Shown here piece by piece: positions 1 to 8,604 of a stretch of DNA of 20,547 bases. Each line of letters begins with the position of its first letter. Position 1 is the first letter of the stretch. The notes below the pieces were generated by a model. It saw only the letters and a program-made list of their open reading frames with translations, made no database searches and was not told the DNA's origin. The stretch is from Chara braunii (lineage: Eukaryota > Streptophyta > Charophyceae > Charales > Characeae). The stretch is taken from positions 2,205,300 to 2,225,846 of the forward strand of contig BFEA01000117.1 of NCBI GenBank assembly GCA_003427395.1. The letters run 5' to 3'. Made by a program: the position numbers and the translations under genes.

Positions 1-147
1 CTCTCTCTCTCTCTCTCTCTCTCTCTCGTGCGGCCAAACGTAATCCCTCCCTCCGTCTAAGGCACCTCTCTCTCTCTCTCTCTCTCTCTCTCGTGCGGCC
101 AAGCGTAATCGCTCCCTCCGTCTCAGGCACCTCTCTCTGTCTAAGGC

Positions 148-199
<52 letters not shown>

Positions 200-232
200 C
201 GGCCAAGCGTAATCGCTCCCTCCGTCTCAGGC

Positions 233-274
<42 letters not shown>
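1..274. repeat. CT-rich minisatellite with 39-bp spacer units
   Basis: Long (CT)n tracts alternate with a 39-bp unit that begins CGTGCGGCCAAGCGTAATCG and ends CTCAGGCAC. Full units lie at about 27-65, 92-130 and 196-234, with a partial remnant at 139-149. The last two full units are almost identical; the first differs at a few bases. The array is compound, a dinucleotide run broken by a more complex unit, which suggests spread by slippage or unequal exchange. The left end is cut by the window. Confidence 0.95.
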
Positions 275-277
<3 letters not shown>

Positions 278-1077
278 CACACACTGACGCACCCTCACAA
301 ATACCCACTCTGGCGAATTCCCTCCGTACTCCGTAGCCATCGTCGAAGTAAGTCCGATTGTTCAGTTCGGTGCTGATGCATTCTTTCTCTTATCGTCATT
401 TGCAGACTTGGATAAGTTTACCTGCCCCTTTGTGGGGTACAATGGTACATGACCCCTTTTTTGTTGGGTTCCCAACTTCCGGTCCCCTGCACCCCTTTAG
501 GACTTACTCCAGGCTTCGGCACAAAGTCCACTGCTGCGACATATTCTGGGCGACTTTCATTTCTCGTTCTCGTTCTCGTTCTCTGATCACTGTTCCCTTT
601 TGCTGAAATGTGTTTTGGTACAAAGTTTTTTTTTGTTTTTTTTTGGCTCTGATGGTTGTGTGGTCAAATACTGCGGGTGGGAATTGGGAAACTGGAACCA
701 GCCTGGGCCCTGTGGGGCTGAATGAGACACACATGGAGCTGGTAATGAACAGGTTCTGAGTACAAATCCTGGTTGAATCAGATAGAAAGAGCTATAGTGC
801 ATCTTCACGCAGAGAGTGGCAAGATGCATCTACTACTGTAAATAGCAAAGGATGCATCTTACGATTCTTACCTCTTTCTGGGGAAGATGCATTCGTTTTT
901 TTCTGGTTTCGACACACAGTGGCAGTGGTGGAGGGAGGCCCTTTGGCATAAACATGTTAATTTTCTCAAAACAACACAAGGAAGGCAGTCACATTTTTAG
1001 TTTCGAATTTGCAGAGACACTGGCAGGTCCTGTTTTCGGGTTTGACCTGTGATGTCTCACCAGCAAACAGGACGGTC
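275..1077. other. No gene recognised; short open frames only
   Basis: Frames of 60-82 codons occur on both strands with no recognisable domain. A CT-rich stretch followed by GAAGTAAGTCC near 345-355 resembles a 5' leader with a splice donor, but no exon could be defined. Between 798 and 895 the words GCATCTT and AAGATGCAT recur four times in alternating orientation, which would permit weak hairpins. Confidence 0.5.
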
Positions 1078-1086
1078 ACCGCCTTC

Positions 1087-1272
1087 TTTTTTTTTTTTTT
1101 TTCGGAGAAAGGGCGACGGCCTTGAGATATTATCATTGAGCTGACCGGCCCCAAGCAATTCATTAGTAGTTGGTTTTACTCGTCAAGTTTCCATCATCTG
1201 GATTCGAACACACGTCTCTGTATTTCAACAGTTCATGGGTGTCCCCACTGAGCTAGGCTCTTTTTGTAAGGG
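1087..1272 (-). mobile_element. tRNA-derived SINE, copy 1 (reverse orientation)
   Basis: Read on the minus strand, this starts with a tRNA-like head GAGCCTAGCTCAGTGG (A box, about 1256-1245). A B box GTGTTCGAATCC follows at 1211-1200. A non-tRNA body comes next, containing GGGGCCGGTCAGCTCAATGA and ATATCTCAAGGCC, and it ends in poly(A), seen as poly(T) at 1087-1102. The body matches two other copies in this window (10891-11076 and 11431-11602). ACCGCCTTCTTTTT occurs at both edges (1078-1091 and 1273-1286) and is a candidate 14-bp target-site duplication. SINEs are transcribed by RNA polymerase III from these internal boxes and are moved by the reverse transcriptase of a partner LINE. No LINE is visible here. 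Confidence 0.82.
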
Positions 1273-1301
1273 ACCGCCTTCTTTTTGTAAGGGATGCCCG
1301 T

Positions 1302-1400
1302 TTCCTGGCTTTTTTTTTTTTTTTTTTTTTTNGGTNANAAATGTTTTTTTTGGGAAAAAAAACGGTNCTGGCAGTTTTTTTTTTTTTTTTTTTTTAAGTG
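1302..1400. other. Low-quality homopolymer segment with Ns
   Basis: Two long T runs (about 1311-1331 and 1375-1395) flank a segment with ambiguous bases at 1332, 1336, 1338 and 1367. This is probably an assembly or polishing problem in homopolymer DNA. Any open frame crossing it should not be trusted. Confidence 0.85.
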
Positions 1401-1617
1401 AAGGCGAATTCTTTGAAGCTCAAGTTGGTGCCAACCAATTCAATTACCTGTCGAATCTGGACATGACGGCCTTTCAGGCCTTCTTTTATTGTCATTTACT
1501 ATTACAGGGAACCCCGAGCAGCCACGTCCGCGCTCAGGCCTCCAACAAGGGAACATGCGGGAGCTGCACCTACCAGCAGCAGGTGCGATACCTGCTACAG
1601 CAGGTGGGCGATACTGG

Positions 1618-1848
1618 CCAGGGGTCGGCCGGTAGCATCAGGACCGAGCTTCTTCGATGGGCCAGTTGCTGTGCCTCCCCTGCAGTCTCTGCTCAATGCC
1701 ACTCGGGACCAGGGGTCAGCCGGTAGCATCAGGACCGATCTCTTCGATGGGCCAGTCGCTGGGCCTCCCCTCTGGTCCCCTCCCCGTTGCTCCCACTATG
1801 AACATCAGCAGTCTTCTGCTGAGTCTGGTCAATGCCACTCAAGGGGAC
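1618..1848. repeat. Tandem duplication, unit about 91 bp
   Basis: CCAGGGGTC(G/A)GCCGGTAG starts a unit at 1618 and again at 1709. The two copies continue with near-identical ATCAGGACCGA and TTCGATGGGCCAGT blocks. A third partial match (GGTCAATGCCACTC) lies near 1826-1840. The two copies are open in different frames because of a 2-3 base indel, so there is no common conserved protein frame. It could descend from a retroelement gag or spacer region, but nothing diagnostic is visible. Confidence 0.8.
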
Positions 1849-2203
1849 CAACAACCTAATATCTCTAGGTGGAGGGCGCCAAGTTTGCCCAGGAAGGTAC
1901 ATGAGGCCAAATTATGGGGATTGAACCCAAGACCTCCTGAATGCCACTTGCGTGTACTGGGAGTTTTGTCTCGGCCCGGCTTTGGAACGGCAAAAAGCGG
2001 ATAATTCCTCATAGTGAAGAGGGGCTCTGATACAAGCCTTGCTCTCGCACCACTGCTGTGGTCCCAACCTACCCTGTGGGCCTGTGGGCCCGTGGGCTGG
2101 GGAGAGTTCCAGGTTCCAGGTGTGGTTGGCGGTCCCCTGTACGACTAAAAATAAGAGTAGCGAGAGGATGAGATAGATGAGGAAAATATATACAAACAAG
2201 ATT

Positions 2204-2412
2204 GAGGGCATACTCAGACCGGGACCAATAATCCCAAAATCCCAAAAAAAAGGGAAAAGGCCGGTCACACGGATCTACCAAATTCGTAAATGTCTTGTCC
2301 CATCTGAAAAGGTACAGCAGTGTGATGTGAACCATGCCCAAAACCTTAAATCGGCCCTTCCCAAATCTGCATATTTTGCGGATTTGGGGTCACCGTGTGA
2401 GTATGCCCTGAG
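2204..2412. mobile_element. TIR element of the GGGCATACTCACAC family, copy 1
   Basis: The left end GAGGGCATACTCAGACC (2204-2220) is mirrored by GTGTGAGTATGCCCTGAG (2395-2412), giving a terminal inverted repeat of about 16 bp with small differences. The element is about 209 bp with no transposase. Just inside the right end is a subterminal A-rich/GCAAAA motif (ATATTTTGCGGATTTGG). A similar motif follows the same terminus at 11143 and at 13167, reading inward. No clear target duplication was found. This looks like a MITE of unknown superfamily. Confidence 0.7.
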
Positions 2413-2469
2413 AGAAGAATATAGATTAGTTATAAATAAAAGAAAGAAAAAAAATAGCTGGCCTCCTTG

Positions 2470-2567
2470 CAGTACTCTCCACATGCGCAAAAGACAAAAA
2501 TGGTAATGTATTTTTCCACGTTCTAGAGGAAGTTCCATTCTCATTTTGCACATTTGGAGAGTTACTG
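2470..2567. mobile_element. Foldback MITE, CACTACTCTCC family, copy A
   Basis: ACTCTCCACATGCGCAAAA (2474-2492) is mirrored by TTTTGCACATTTGGAGAGT (2544-2562), with 2 mismatches in 19. The arms extend outward to a shared CAGTA. The interior carries GAATGGAACTTCC and TAGAACGTGGAAA on the reverse strand, and these motifs recur at 6030, 11897, 13188 and 19677. It is about 98 bp with no coding capacity. Confidence 0.78.
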
Positions 2568-2675
2568 AAGTGCATCCAGGCCCAATAGCTGTAAATTTTA
2601 TTTTGCTGTTTTTGATTGGAGTGCGGCCTTGGTAGTTATGACATCCGCATGCATTTTTTTTCCTTTTGGGAACAG

Positions 2676-2735
2676 CGGTTACAACCCGGCTTAGGGTCTT
2701 GCAACCCGGATTAGGGTCTTGCTCCACTACTATCT
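2676..2735. repeat. Short tandem repeat around TTAGGGTCTTG
   Basis: GCAACCCGG-ATTAGGGTCTTG follows a near copy CAACCCGGCTTAGGGTCTTG directly, giving two units of about 20 bp. TTAGGG is present, but only once per unit and with unrelated spacer, so this is not telomeric repeat. Confidence 0.7.
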
Positions 2736-2774
2736 GCGGCCGTATAGCTGTCACGAGCTCAGAAAAACATATAA

Positions 2775-2970
2775 AACCTGGGTGAGGCCTGTCCCAAGGA
2801 GGTCCCACAAACATCTGGCGGGAAAGGGTATGTGTCGTCGAACAAGGGGATAGAAACTATCATGAACTATGGAACCTGGGTGAGGCCTGTCCCGAGGAGG
2901 TCCCACAAACATCCGCCAGGAAAGGGTACGTGTCGACGAACGGGGGGATACCAACTGCAAAAGTCCGTGG
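2775..2970. repeat. Tandem duplication, unit about 98 bp
   Basis: AACCTGGGTGAGGCCTGTCCC begins at 2775 and again at 2873. Both copies continue with GAGGTCCCACAAACATC, GGAAAGGGTA and GTGTCG. The copies differ by about one base in ten. The open frames on both strands across this block are a by-product of the duplication. Confidence 0.9.
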
Positions 2971-3442
2971 GCCTCTCGGTTTTTCCATCGCACGGTTGTG
3001 GTGGAATGTGGAGGGCGGGGCGTTTTGGCCGTGGTCATCCTTTGCGCAGGACCGGTTCCAGGTACCAGGTACCAGGGCAATGGGCTCACTATATAAAACT
3101 GTATAGCGTGGATTTCCACAAGAACACAAAAGTGGCAGTTTTGTCCGCCCAGACTCCAGGTGCTCCATACGATTTCGTGGTAGAACGCTGACCTCCTTCA
3201 AACACCCTCCGAGTAACGACTTTTGCAGGCTGGGAACTATACGGGATCGTATAATGAATCGGGAGGGGCCGGGGTGCCATCTGACAACTCTACAGTGATT
3301 TGCGAAGGTACATTTTGGATAGTAAGTGGAGTGGCGAGCAACACCCTTAGAGGCTCGCCACAGGCTGTCAAAAACCCAGTTCCGTCAAAGCTAGACCCTG
3401 CCTTGGGCCTAGCCCTATGGGTTATAGCGTCAAATTTTCATC
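2971..3442. other. No gene recognised
   Basis: This stretch has mixed composition and short frames on both strands. A triplicated GGTACCAG word lies at about 3060-3078. A 120-codon plus-strand frame (3223-3585) has no recognised domain and runs straight through the artefact-like duplication at 3443, so it is not called as a gene. Confidence 0.4.
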
Positions 3443-3619
3443 AGAGAGATTCAGGGATCGAGATCGAGCGGCGACGGTGCGAGGATATCAGGGTAGCACA
3501 AAGGGACAGAAGGGTTGAGGGCCCAGTGGGNAGAGAGATTCAGGGATCGAGATCGAGCGGCGACGGTGCGAGGATATCAGGGTAGCACAAAGGGACAGAA
3601 GGGTTGAGGGCCCAGTGGG
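3443..3619. repeat. Exact 88-bp duplication flanking a single N (probable assembly seam)
   Basis: The 88 bp at 3443-3530 are repeated without any change at 3532-3619, with only an N at 3531 between them. Exact identity with an N at the joint is what results when two contig ends that really overlap are placed end to end. It probably represents one copy in the real genome. Confidence 0.85.
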
Positions 3620-3930
3620 GCTATCCCCTTTGGTTTTGCCGTCGACGGAGTCGGGGAGCAGTGCCAACGGGTCTTTTTTCTCGTCAGTCGCTCATTACCG
3701 ATTAAAAGTTTCTAAATATTTTTATTTTTTATTGTTGTATTATTATTATTTTTGCTCCGGTGCTATTTTACTTGGGCACGACGCTGGATTTGGAGGACTT
3801 CATGGCGATCGAGGGCATTGAGCACGAGCCTCCTTTTCATTGACCTATGGGTTCCTTGCGTGTTTGGGATGCTGGTGAGGGTCCTCGTTCCCACCGGAAA
3901 CCGATGCACATGCCAGCCAGTGGGTGGTTA
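3620..3930. other. No gene recognised
   Basis: An AT-rich TATTATTATTATTTTT stretch lies near 3720-3755, with short frames on both strands. Nothing diagnostic was seen. Confidence 0.4.
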
Positions 3931-4385
3931 CTAGTTAGCCCACAAAGCGGAAGAAAACCTGAGTGGCGGGGGTTGCCACGGGTGCACCTCCGCCAGCCGC
4001 GGTCCGCTGTTAAAAGGTTTGGGCGTAAGCATGTCGGTTGAAGACTTGAAAGAGGGCGAAATATGCAGGGCAAGGTAGCCCGAAGGCACAGGGGCGGAGG
4101 CCGTAGGCTGTGTTTGGGCACCCAGTTGGTCGTATGGAACCCCTCTCACTCCGGCCTGCAAAGTCTTTATGGGATTATTTACTACTATGACCACGATCTG
4201 TGTCAGGACCTGTATTCTCAAGACCTTGGCTACAGGCTTTGCAGCGGGTCCCCACTCGTCTACTCACCTGGCGTTGAAACCGTCCCGATCGCTGGACACG
4301 AGTCTCACGATTTCCTTAGCGATCTTTTCGGCCATCATGACTGCCGCTTTCTGTTGTTTTTCAATTGACAGTCATTGCAGCATCT
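3931..4385 (-). pseudogene. Decayed minus-strand reading frame, possible gag-like or gene relic
   Basis: One minus-strand frame reads from about 4385 to its terminal stop at 3931-3933, with one in-frame TGA at about 4265-4267. Another TGA lies just upstream of the segment. The first part (about 4365-4268) encodes SIEKQQKAAVMMAEKIAKEI followed by VRLVSSDRDGFNAR, a charged, helix-prone stretch. It then meets a perfect splice-donor consensus, CAG|GTGAGT (exon edge 4268). The frame reopens downstream with VDEWGPAAKPVAKVLRIQ and becomes proline- and serine-rich toward the C-terminus. A helical start with a proline-rich tail resembles retroelement Gag proteins, but no zinc knuckle or other signature is present. 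It could equally be an exon of a cellular gene plus intron. No family is recognised. Confidence 0.35.
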
Positions 4386-5560
4386 CGGTTAGCTCGCAGT
4401 TCAGCTCATACCAAAGGTGATGAGCAGTCCACTACGCGATAGTGAGACGGAGCGCTCGATAGGAAGGTTGACAAGGAGAAGACTTAGTTCAAAGGCACGA
4501 AAAGAGGTAGGAACCTGGATGTGAATTCATGCCAGGGTACGTTTGAGGAAGGAGGGAGGAGATAACGTCGAAGTGACTTGACATGGCGGAAAGAAAAATG
4601 GATGGCCTGCTCGGTTCTTGATGAGACTGGCCTAGGAGAAAGTCTAGGTACTAAGGGTTTTGAGGGCTGGAGAGCCCGAATCTGCGGTCGGATTAGGATA
4701 AGAGTTAGTGGGATATGAGGTTAATAGAAAAAGGACTCGCGCGGAGGTTGTCGGAGATGGATATGGCCAGATAAAGACAACGTTTATCCTACTCGTGTCT
4801 ATGTGGATTTGAGGGAGGGAGGACTCTGACCTGGGGTTTTGGAGGCAGGCGAGTCCAAGACCAATTTTAGATTTAGTAGTAAGATAACGAGATAGAAGTT
4901 AGTAGAAGAAAAGATGTACGCTGAGCTATGGTGTTAGTGAATATGGCGGGGATAGGAAGTAGTGATCTCCCTTGATTCTGTATGAAATCGGGTGAAACAA
5001 AATCGTAGGTGGGATTGCTCCGGTACTGCGAATCTGGCAAGAGTGTTAGTTCTAGTAGCAAGGTATTAGTTTTATTGTTATGGAAAGTTGGGACTGTATA
5101 ATTTTTACGAAAGGAATTTCTTAGAATAGAAGGATGTATCTTCCCGCTTTTTAGCGGGAGATTCATTCATAACTCTAGACACAACTGACTTGGTTGTGAT
5201 TCTATTTCCTAGTATCCGTTGATTGCCAACTTTGATTTCGGAGCTGTCAACCGTCCTCGATAGCGCTGTCTACGAGGCACGCCCGTACACGGTCACTTAG
5301 TACAGTTGCTGCGCTTGCTGCTGTTGCCATATGCATGACGTTCATTGGGAGCAAGCCATAAGACAACGTGATTCGACGTTTATGTGGCAAGGGGACAACC
5401 GCAGGGCGTGGGGATTTACTCGTCAAACTCTGCTGCCTATCCTAGCGACTGAGGGGGCAAAGGAAGTGAATGATACAATTGGGGACTTACCTGAAGGCCG
5501 GTGGCAAAGGAAGTAGAGAGAGGAGAGAAATTACAATGACTTTGGCAAATTAACAGAGTA
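4386..5560. other. No gene recognised; purine-rich plus strand
   Basis: Much of 4440-4960 is rich in G and A on the plus strand, with few open frames. A short hairpin TCCCGCTTTTTAGCGGGA lies near 5142-5159. Its flanks on the reverse strand (GAATGAATCTCCCGCTA, AAGATACAT) resemble the core of the CACTACTCTCC foldback family, so it may be a worn fragment of that family. A 61-codon frame at 5331-5516 has no recognised domain. Confidence 0.4.
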
Positions 5561-5580
5561 AGGGCATACTCACACCAGGA
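5561..5580 (+). repeat. Solitary terminus of the GGGCATACTCACAC family
   Basis: AAGGGCATACTCACACCAGG matches the terminus of the element at 2204-2412 (reverse of its right end). No matching opposite end is visible nearby, so this is a truncated element or one whose other end has diverged. A weaker match, AAGGGCATACTTCCACTAG, lies near 6745. Confidence 0.5.
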
Positions 5581-5648
5581 CTTTTTCTGCTAAGCTGTGG
5601 ACATGATCGCGACCACATTCATCAAGGTATGGCGGTAAATTGCACTTA

Positions 5649-5862
5649 AGATATAATTAGGGATTATATACACCAAAATGTTGGCCATAGTACGCTCTAA
5701 TCGAGGGTGGTTAAATGCGGCATGAAAAAATAGGTTAAATTACGTAATTTTTTCTCCCTCGGGATAGAATGCATGTTGGTCATTATGCCCGTATTTGAGG
5801 CATGATATTTAGGTCTATATACATTGAAATATTGCCCGTACGCTCTCTATTCGGGGGAAACA
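5649..5862. mobile_element. Divergent MITE of the CTTCCCCCGAATAC family, with a partial second copy
   Basis: TTCTCCCTCGGGATAGAATGC (about 5752-5772) is mirrored by GCTCTCTATTCGGGGGAAA (about 5842-5860). The interior TTGGTCATTATGCCCGTATTTGAGG and GGTCTATATACAT lines up with TTGGTTATTATAGCTGTATTTGAG and AGTCTACATACAC of the copy at 8605-8728. The preceding 5649-5709 resembles the right half again (ATTATATACACCAAAATGTTG, GTACGCTCTAATCGAGGG), so the element is partly duplicated in tandem. Confidence 0.6.
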
Positions 5863-6029
5863 GTTTGTCGATCTTTTATGACTGATTACTGCATGTAATT
5901 CTGGTCAGGTACGTCCACGATCATTGTCGTAATTGCAGTCAGATTAATTCTAGGAAGTCCCTAGTTTGCATGTGATGCACTTATGTACCATGGTATCACC
6001 CCTTCCTGGCGACTCTTTTTACACTGCTC

Positions 6030-6129
6030 CACTACTCTTCACATCCACAAAAGCCAAAATGTATCTCATTGCATCTTTCCATGTTCTTGCGGAACATTCA
6101 TTCTCATTTTTCACATGTGGGCCGTAGTG
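6030..6129. mobile_element. Foldback MITE, CACTACTCTCC family, copy B
   Basis: CACTACTCTTCACATCCACAAAA (6030-6052) is mirrored imperfectly by TTTTCACATGTGGGCCGTAGTG (6108-6129). The interior, read in reverse, contains GAGAATGAATGTTCC, GCAAGAACATGGAAAGAT and GCAATGAGATACA. These are the same core motifs as copies A, C, D and E. It is about 100 bp with no coding capacity. Confidence 0.72.
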
Positions 6130-6206
6130 CCACGAGGCCCTTTATATCCCTTCCCCTCCATCTTTGCCACCAAGCTCTCCTCTTGTGACCTCCTTCCTTG
6201 AAATTG

Positions 6207-6343
6207 CCTAGTCTTCAGAGACTACCGTCTTCCCCCAAACATAACGCACCCTTAAAATGAATGTACACGAGTTATATTTCCGGCCAGATACAGCCAAAAT
6301 GAGGGTGCGTTGTGTCCGGGGGAAGACGGTAGTTCCCTCTAGG
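6207..6343. mobile_element. MITE of the CTACC(T/G)TCTTCCCCC family, copy A
   Basis: CTACCGTCTTCCCCC at 6222 continues to AACGCACCCT. Its inverse complement reaches 6332, giving a 31-bp TIR with 3 differences. The inversion continues outward less perfectly to CCTAG (6207-6211) and CTAGG (6339-6343). The core is about 111 bp with no transposase. The family is shared with 6916-7028 and 8605-8728. Confidence 0.8.
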
Positions 6344-6915
6344 AAAGAGGCTCATTGTGATTAAGCGGCTGAATCTGGATATTTTTTATGCAGAGATGCA
6401 GAAAAAACGATCAGTCGCAAGTTTCCGCACATCTCCACAAAGGCGTCCAGATTCAGGCATTGCATCCAATCCTCCTCTTTGCTTGTGGCATCTCTCCCCA
6501 GGCTGTCGACTTGAAGAGTTGAGCAAGGAGAATTGTCCCCATGCCTCCATCTCTGAGGGCATAAATTTTATTTTATTTTTTGGCCAGAAGAGGACCACAT
6601 TTGTTCACACCAAGGGCATAATGCAAGGGGCCCGCCCTACTCCCTGACCACCGCGGATAAGGGCGGGCCGGGGGTAGGGCCAAAAAAAAAAACAAGAGAA
6701 TTTTTTTTCTATTCTTAAAAGAGAGAAATAAAAAAAGAAGTCACTAAGGGCATACTTCCACTAGTTAAGGCGTTTGTAACTTTTTCTGGACGTAAGGGCG
6801 GTCAGATACATCCAGGGCAGAGAGAAAATGGAACGGAAGTTTGGTCTGACGTCATATTCAAGGGCCGGAAAATGTCATCTGAGTCAGTGCTCCAGAGACA
6901 AGGCCTAGTTGTATT
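6344..6915. other. No gene recognised; one GC hairpin
   Basis: A perfect 10-bp inverted pair, GGCCCGCCCT (6629-6638) and AGGGCGGGCC (6660-6669), encloses a 21-nt loop and is followed by A- and T-rich DNA. Open frames of 70 and 96 codons overlap on opposite strands at 6357-6647 without a recognisable product. Confidence 0.45.
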
Positions 6916-7028
6916 GCTACCTTCTTCCCCGGAATACAATGTACGGTAGTGATAGCTGTATCGGGGGTATCTTTCAGTCTAAATACAGTTATGATCGCCG
7001 TTCGTTGTATTGGGGGCAATAAGAAAGC
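6916..7028. mobile_element. MITE of the CTACCTTCTTCCCCC family, copy B
   Basis: The left end GCTACCTTCTTCCCCGGAAT pairs with a degraded right end whose reverse reads GCTTTCTTATTGCCCCCAAT. Internal words ATAGCTGTAT, ATCTTTCAGTCTA and ATACAGTTAT match copy C at 8605-8728 closely, which confirms family membership despite the worn right end. Confidence 0.72.
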
Positions 7029-7051
7029 CATCCACCAGATTATGGATGCAT

Positions 7052-7775
7052 CTGGACCATGCTTGCAAGCGCACGTCGTGCGGGCGGTTCCCTAGGTGCG
7101 GCGCACTCGCCCAACCAATCTCGTGCGGCGCACGACGTGTGCAGGGAACGAAACCTTCACCCCCCTCAGGAAAAAAAAAAAGAGAAGGCCGGGGTCGAAA
7201 TGGTGCGTTTGAGGCCCCCAGCCAAAATTATAAGCGAGATGAATAAAAAATTACAGGAGTACTGCCTCCCCTTGCTCCTCCCCTTCCGCATCCTCCATGT
7301 CTCCTCCTCCCTTCTCCTTTTCATCTCCTCCGACTCGTCCTCCTCCTGTTCGTCCTCGTCCTCCTCCTCCTTGTCTCCTCCTCGTACTTCCTCATCTTCC
7401 ATGCCTCCTCTTCTCCTTCCCTTCCTCGTGTCCTCCCCTTCCTTGCCGTCCATGTCTCCTCCTCCACACTCGTCCTCCTCCTGCCCTTCCTCTTTTCCCT
7501 CCGTCCATCTCTTCTCCTCCCCCCATCTCGACGACGACTCCTCGTCGTCCTCGCTATCCTTGTCGTCCTCCTCGTTCACATCCTCCCCCTTCTCTCCATA
7601 TCCCCCTCTCCTCGCCATATCCCCATCTTCCTGTCATACGCCCCCCCGTTCCCCCTCCCAGAAAAAGATAGAATAATAATAATAAAAATAAAAAACCTGC
7701 ACGATTCCGCACAGGCACCCCCCGCACGGAACTCCGCACTAATGTGCGGCTCGTGCGCTTGCAAGTATGATCTGG
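7052..7775. mobile_element. TIR element of about 724 bp filled with CT-rich DNA
   Basis: CTGGACCATGCTTGCAAGCG plus CACG (7052-7075) is mirrored by CGTGCGCTTGCAAGTATGAT plus CTGG (7752-7775), with 4 mismatches in 24. Subterminal GTGCGG/CCGCAC words are dense at both ends. The left end also folds on itself (GCGCACGTCGTGCG with GCACGACGTGTGC). The interior (about 7262-7640) is almost pure C/T on the plus strand with CTCCTC-type repeats. The serine-rich 205-codon frame there, and the acidic 150-codon frame opposite it, are products of that composition. A non-autonomous DNA element is the best reading; no target duplication was identified. Confidence 0.6.
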
Positions 7776-8157
7776 AGAGACGGGCTCCTCCAAATGCATG
7801 CATGCGAGAGTGGTGCAACTAGGATCACAGAGTGGAGAGCGACCGGGAGAGCTGTTCTTTGTTTTTGGGTGCAACAGCGGCACAAGTGAATTCCAAAAAA
7901 TGGGCAAAAAAAAGACACGCCAGCAAAACAAACAGCCGCCGCTGAGATTAGAAAGGCAATGAAAGCACTGCAGCCGAGACCGAGCCACCGATGTCATAAC
8001 TACAGGGTCGGGCCATGGTGCCAGACGCAAAAGGGGGGGGGGAGGCGGGGGGAGAGGGGGGATCTATTTTGAGATGTCACAACTACAGGGGCGGGAAAGG
8101 GGGNGGGGGGTGAAATCTTTTTCGACTGAAAATGCCGTTTCAAACTCATGCCATGCG
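7776..8157. other. No gene recognised; G-tracts
   Basis: Long G runs occur at about 8031-8060 and 8098-8110, with an N at 8104. An ACTACAGGG(T/G)CGGG word is duplicated near 8000 and 8083, and a short ATGCATGCATGCG run lies near 7794. Nothing gene-like was seen. Confidence 0.5.
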
Positions 8158-8330
8158 CAGTGGTATGGTCACAGCGGCATGGTCACAGCGACATCCATGC
8201 GTGTATCGCTTGCTTGCAGGTGTTAAGTATAACAACTGGACTGTCGCCCAGTTTTTTATACTTAACACCTGCAAGCAAGCGATACACGCATGGATGTCGC
8301 TGTGACCATGCCGCTGTGACCATTGCACTG
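8158..8330. repeat. Near-perfect long palindrome (73-nt arms, 27-nt loop)
   Basis: Positions 8165-8230 and 8258-8323 are exact inverse complements over 66 nt. The arms extend by a further CAGTG/CACTG (8158-8162 and 8326-8330) after a 2-nt mismatch. Within the 27-nt loop, AACTGG and CCAGTT also pair, so almost the whole block folds into one hairpin. The word ACTGTCGCCC occurs both in the loop and just after the right arm. A transcript would form a long dsRNA-like stem suitable for small-RNA processing. Alternatively it is a very young inverted duplication. No TSD was seen. Confidence 0.97.
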
Positions 8331-8604
8331 TCGCCCTCCCATAATAGTCCAATGAATTGCAGTGCTGCAAGCGGGCTGACAGTGTGTTGTGTACTAATTT
8401 TTGCCCGTCTTGTCATTGGCGGGACTTGATCCTGCAACCTTTGTTTGCTGTGTTTGTCATAATTTTGCCCTCAGTCTGTTTGTGTTGTTTTGTCTGTTTT
8501 GATATGAAAAAAGACAAGAAAAAAAAATAATAATAAAAATAAAAAATAAAAAAAAATTGTCTGTTTTGATTGTTGTGGAGCTCTGAGTGGTAGGTCTACG
8601 ACCG
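8331..8604. other. No gene recognised; AT-rich tract
   Basis: An A- and AAT-rich run lies at about 8504-8557. A reverse-strand tRNA T-arm-like word, GGTTGCAGGATCAAGTCCCG (near 8421-8440), has no partner A box at a suitable distance. Confidence 0.4.

Noticed and set aside
1235-1726. 163-codon frame
   Set aside because: It passes through poly(T) with several Ns and then into a tandem duplication. The reading is not reliable.
1912-1935. Reverse-strand B-box-like GGTCTTGGGTTCAATCCCC, possible fourth SINE or tRNA
   Set aside because: No A box at a suitable distance and no match to the SINE body or an A-rich tail.
2690-2725. TTAGGG words suggesting interstitial telomere repeat
   Set aside because: Only two copies, each embedded in an unrelated 20-bp unit.
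7059-7676. 205-codon serine/proline-rich plus frame and the acidic 150-codon frame opposite it
   Set aside because: Both are direct translations of CTCCTC-type low-complexity DNA inside a TIR element, with no domain and no codon structure.
8405-8445. Reverse-strand tRNA T-arm-like word GGTTGCAGGATCAAGTCCCG
   Set aside because: The T-stem is imperfect and no D-arm or anticodon arm can be placed upstream.
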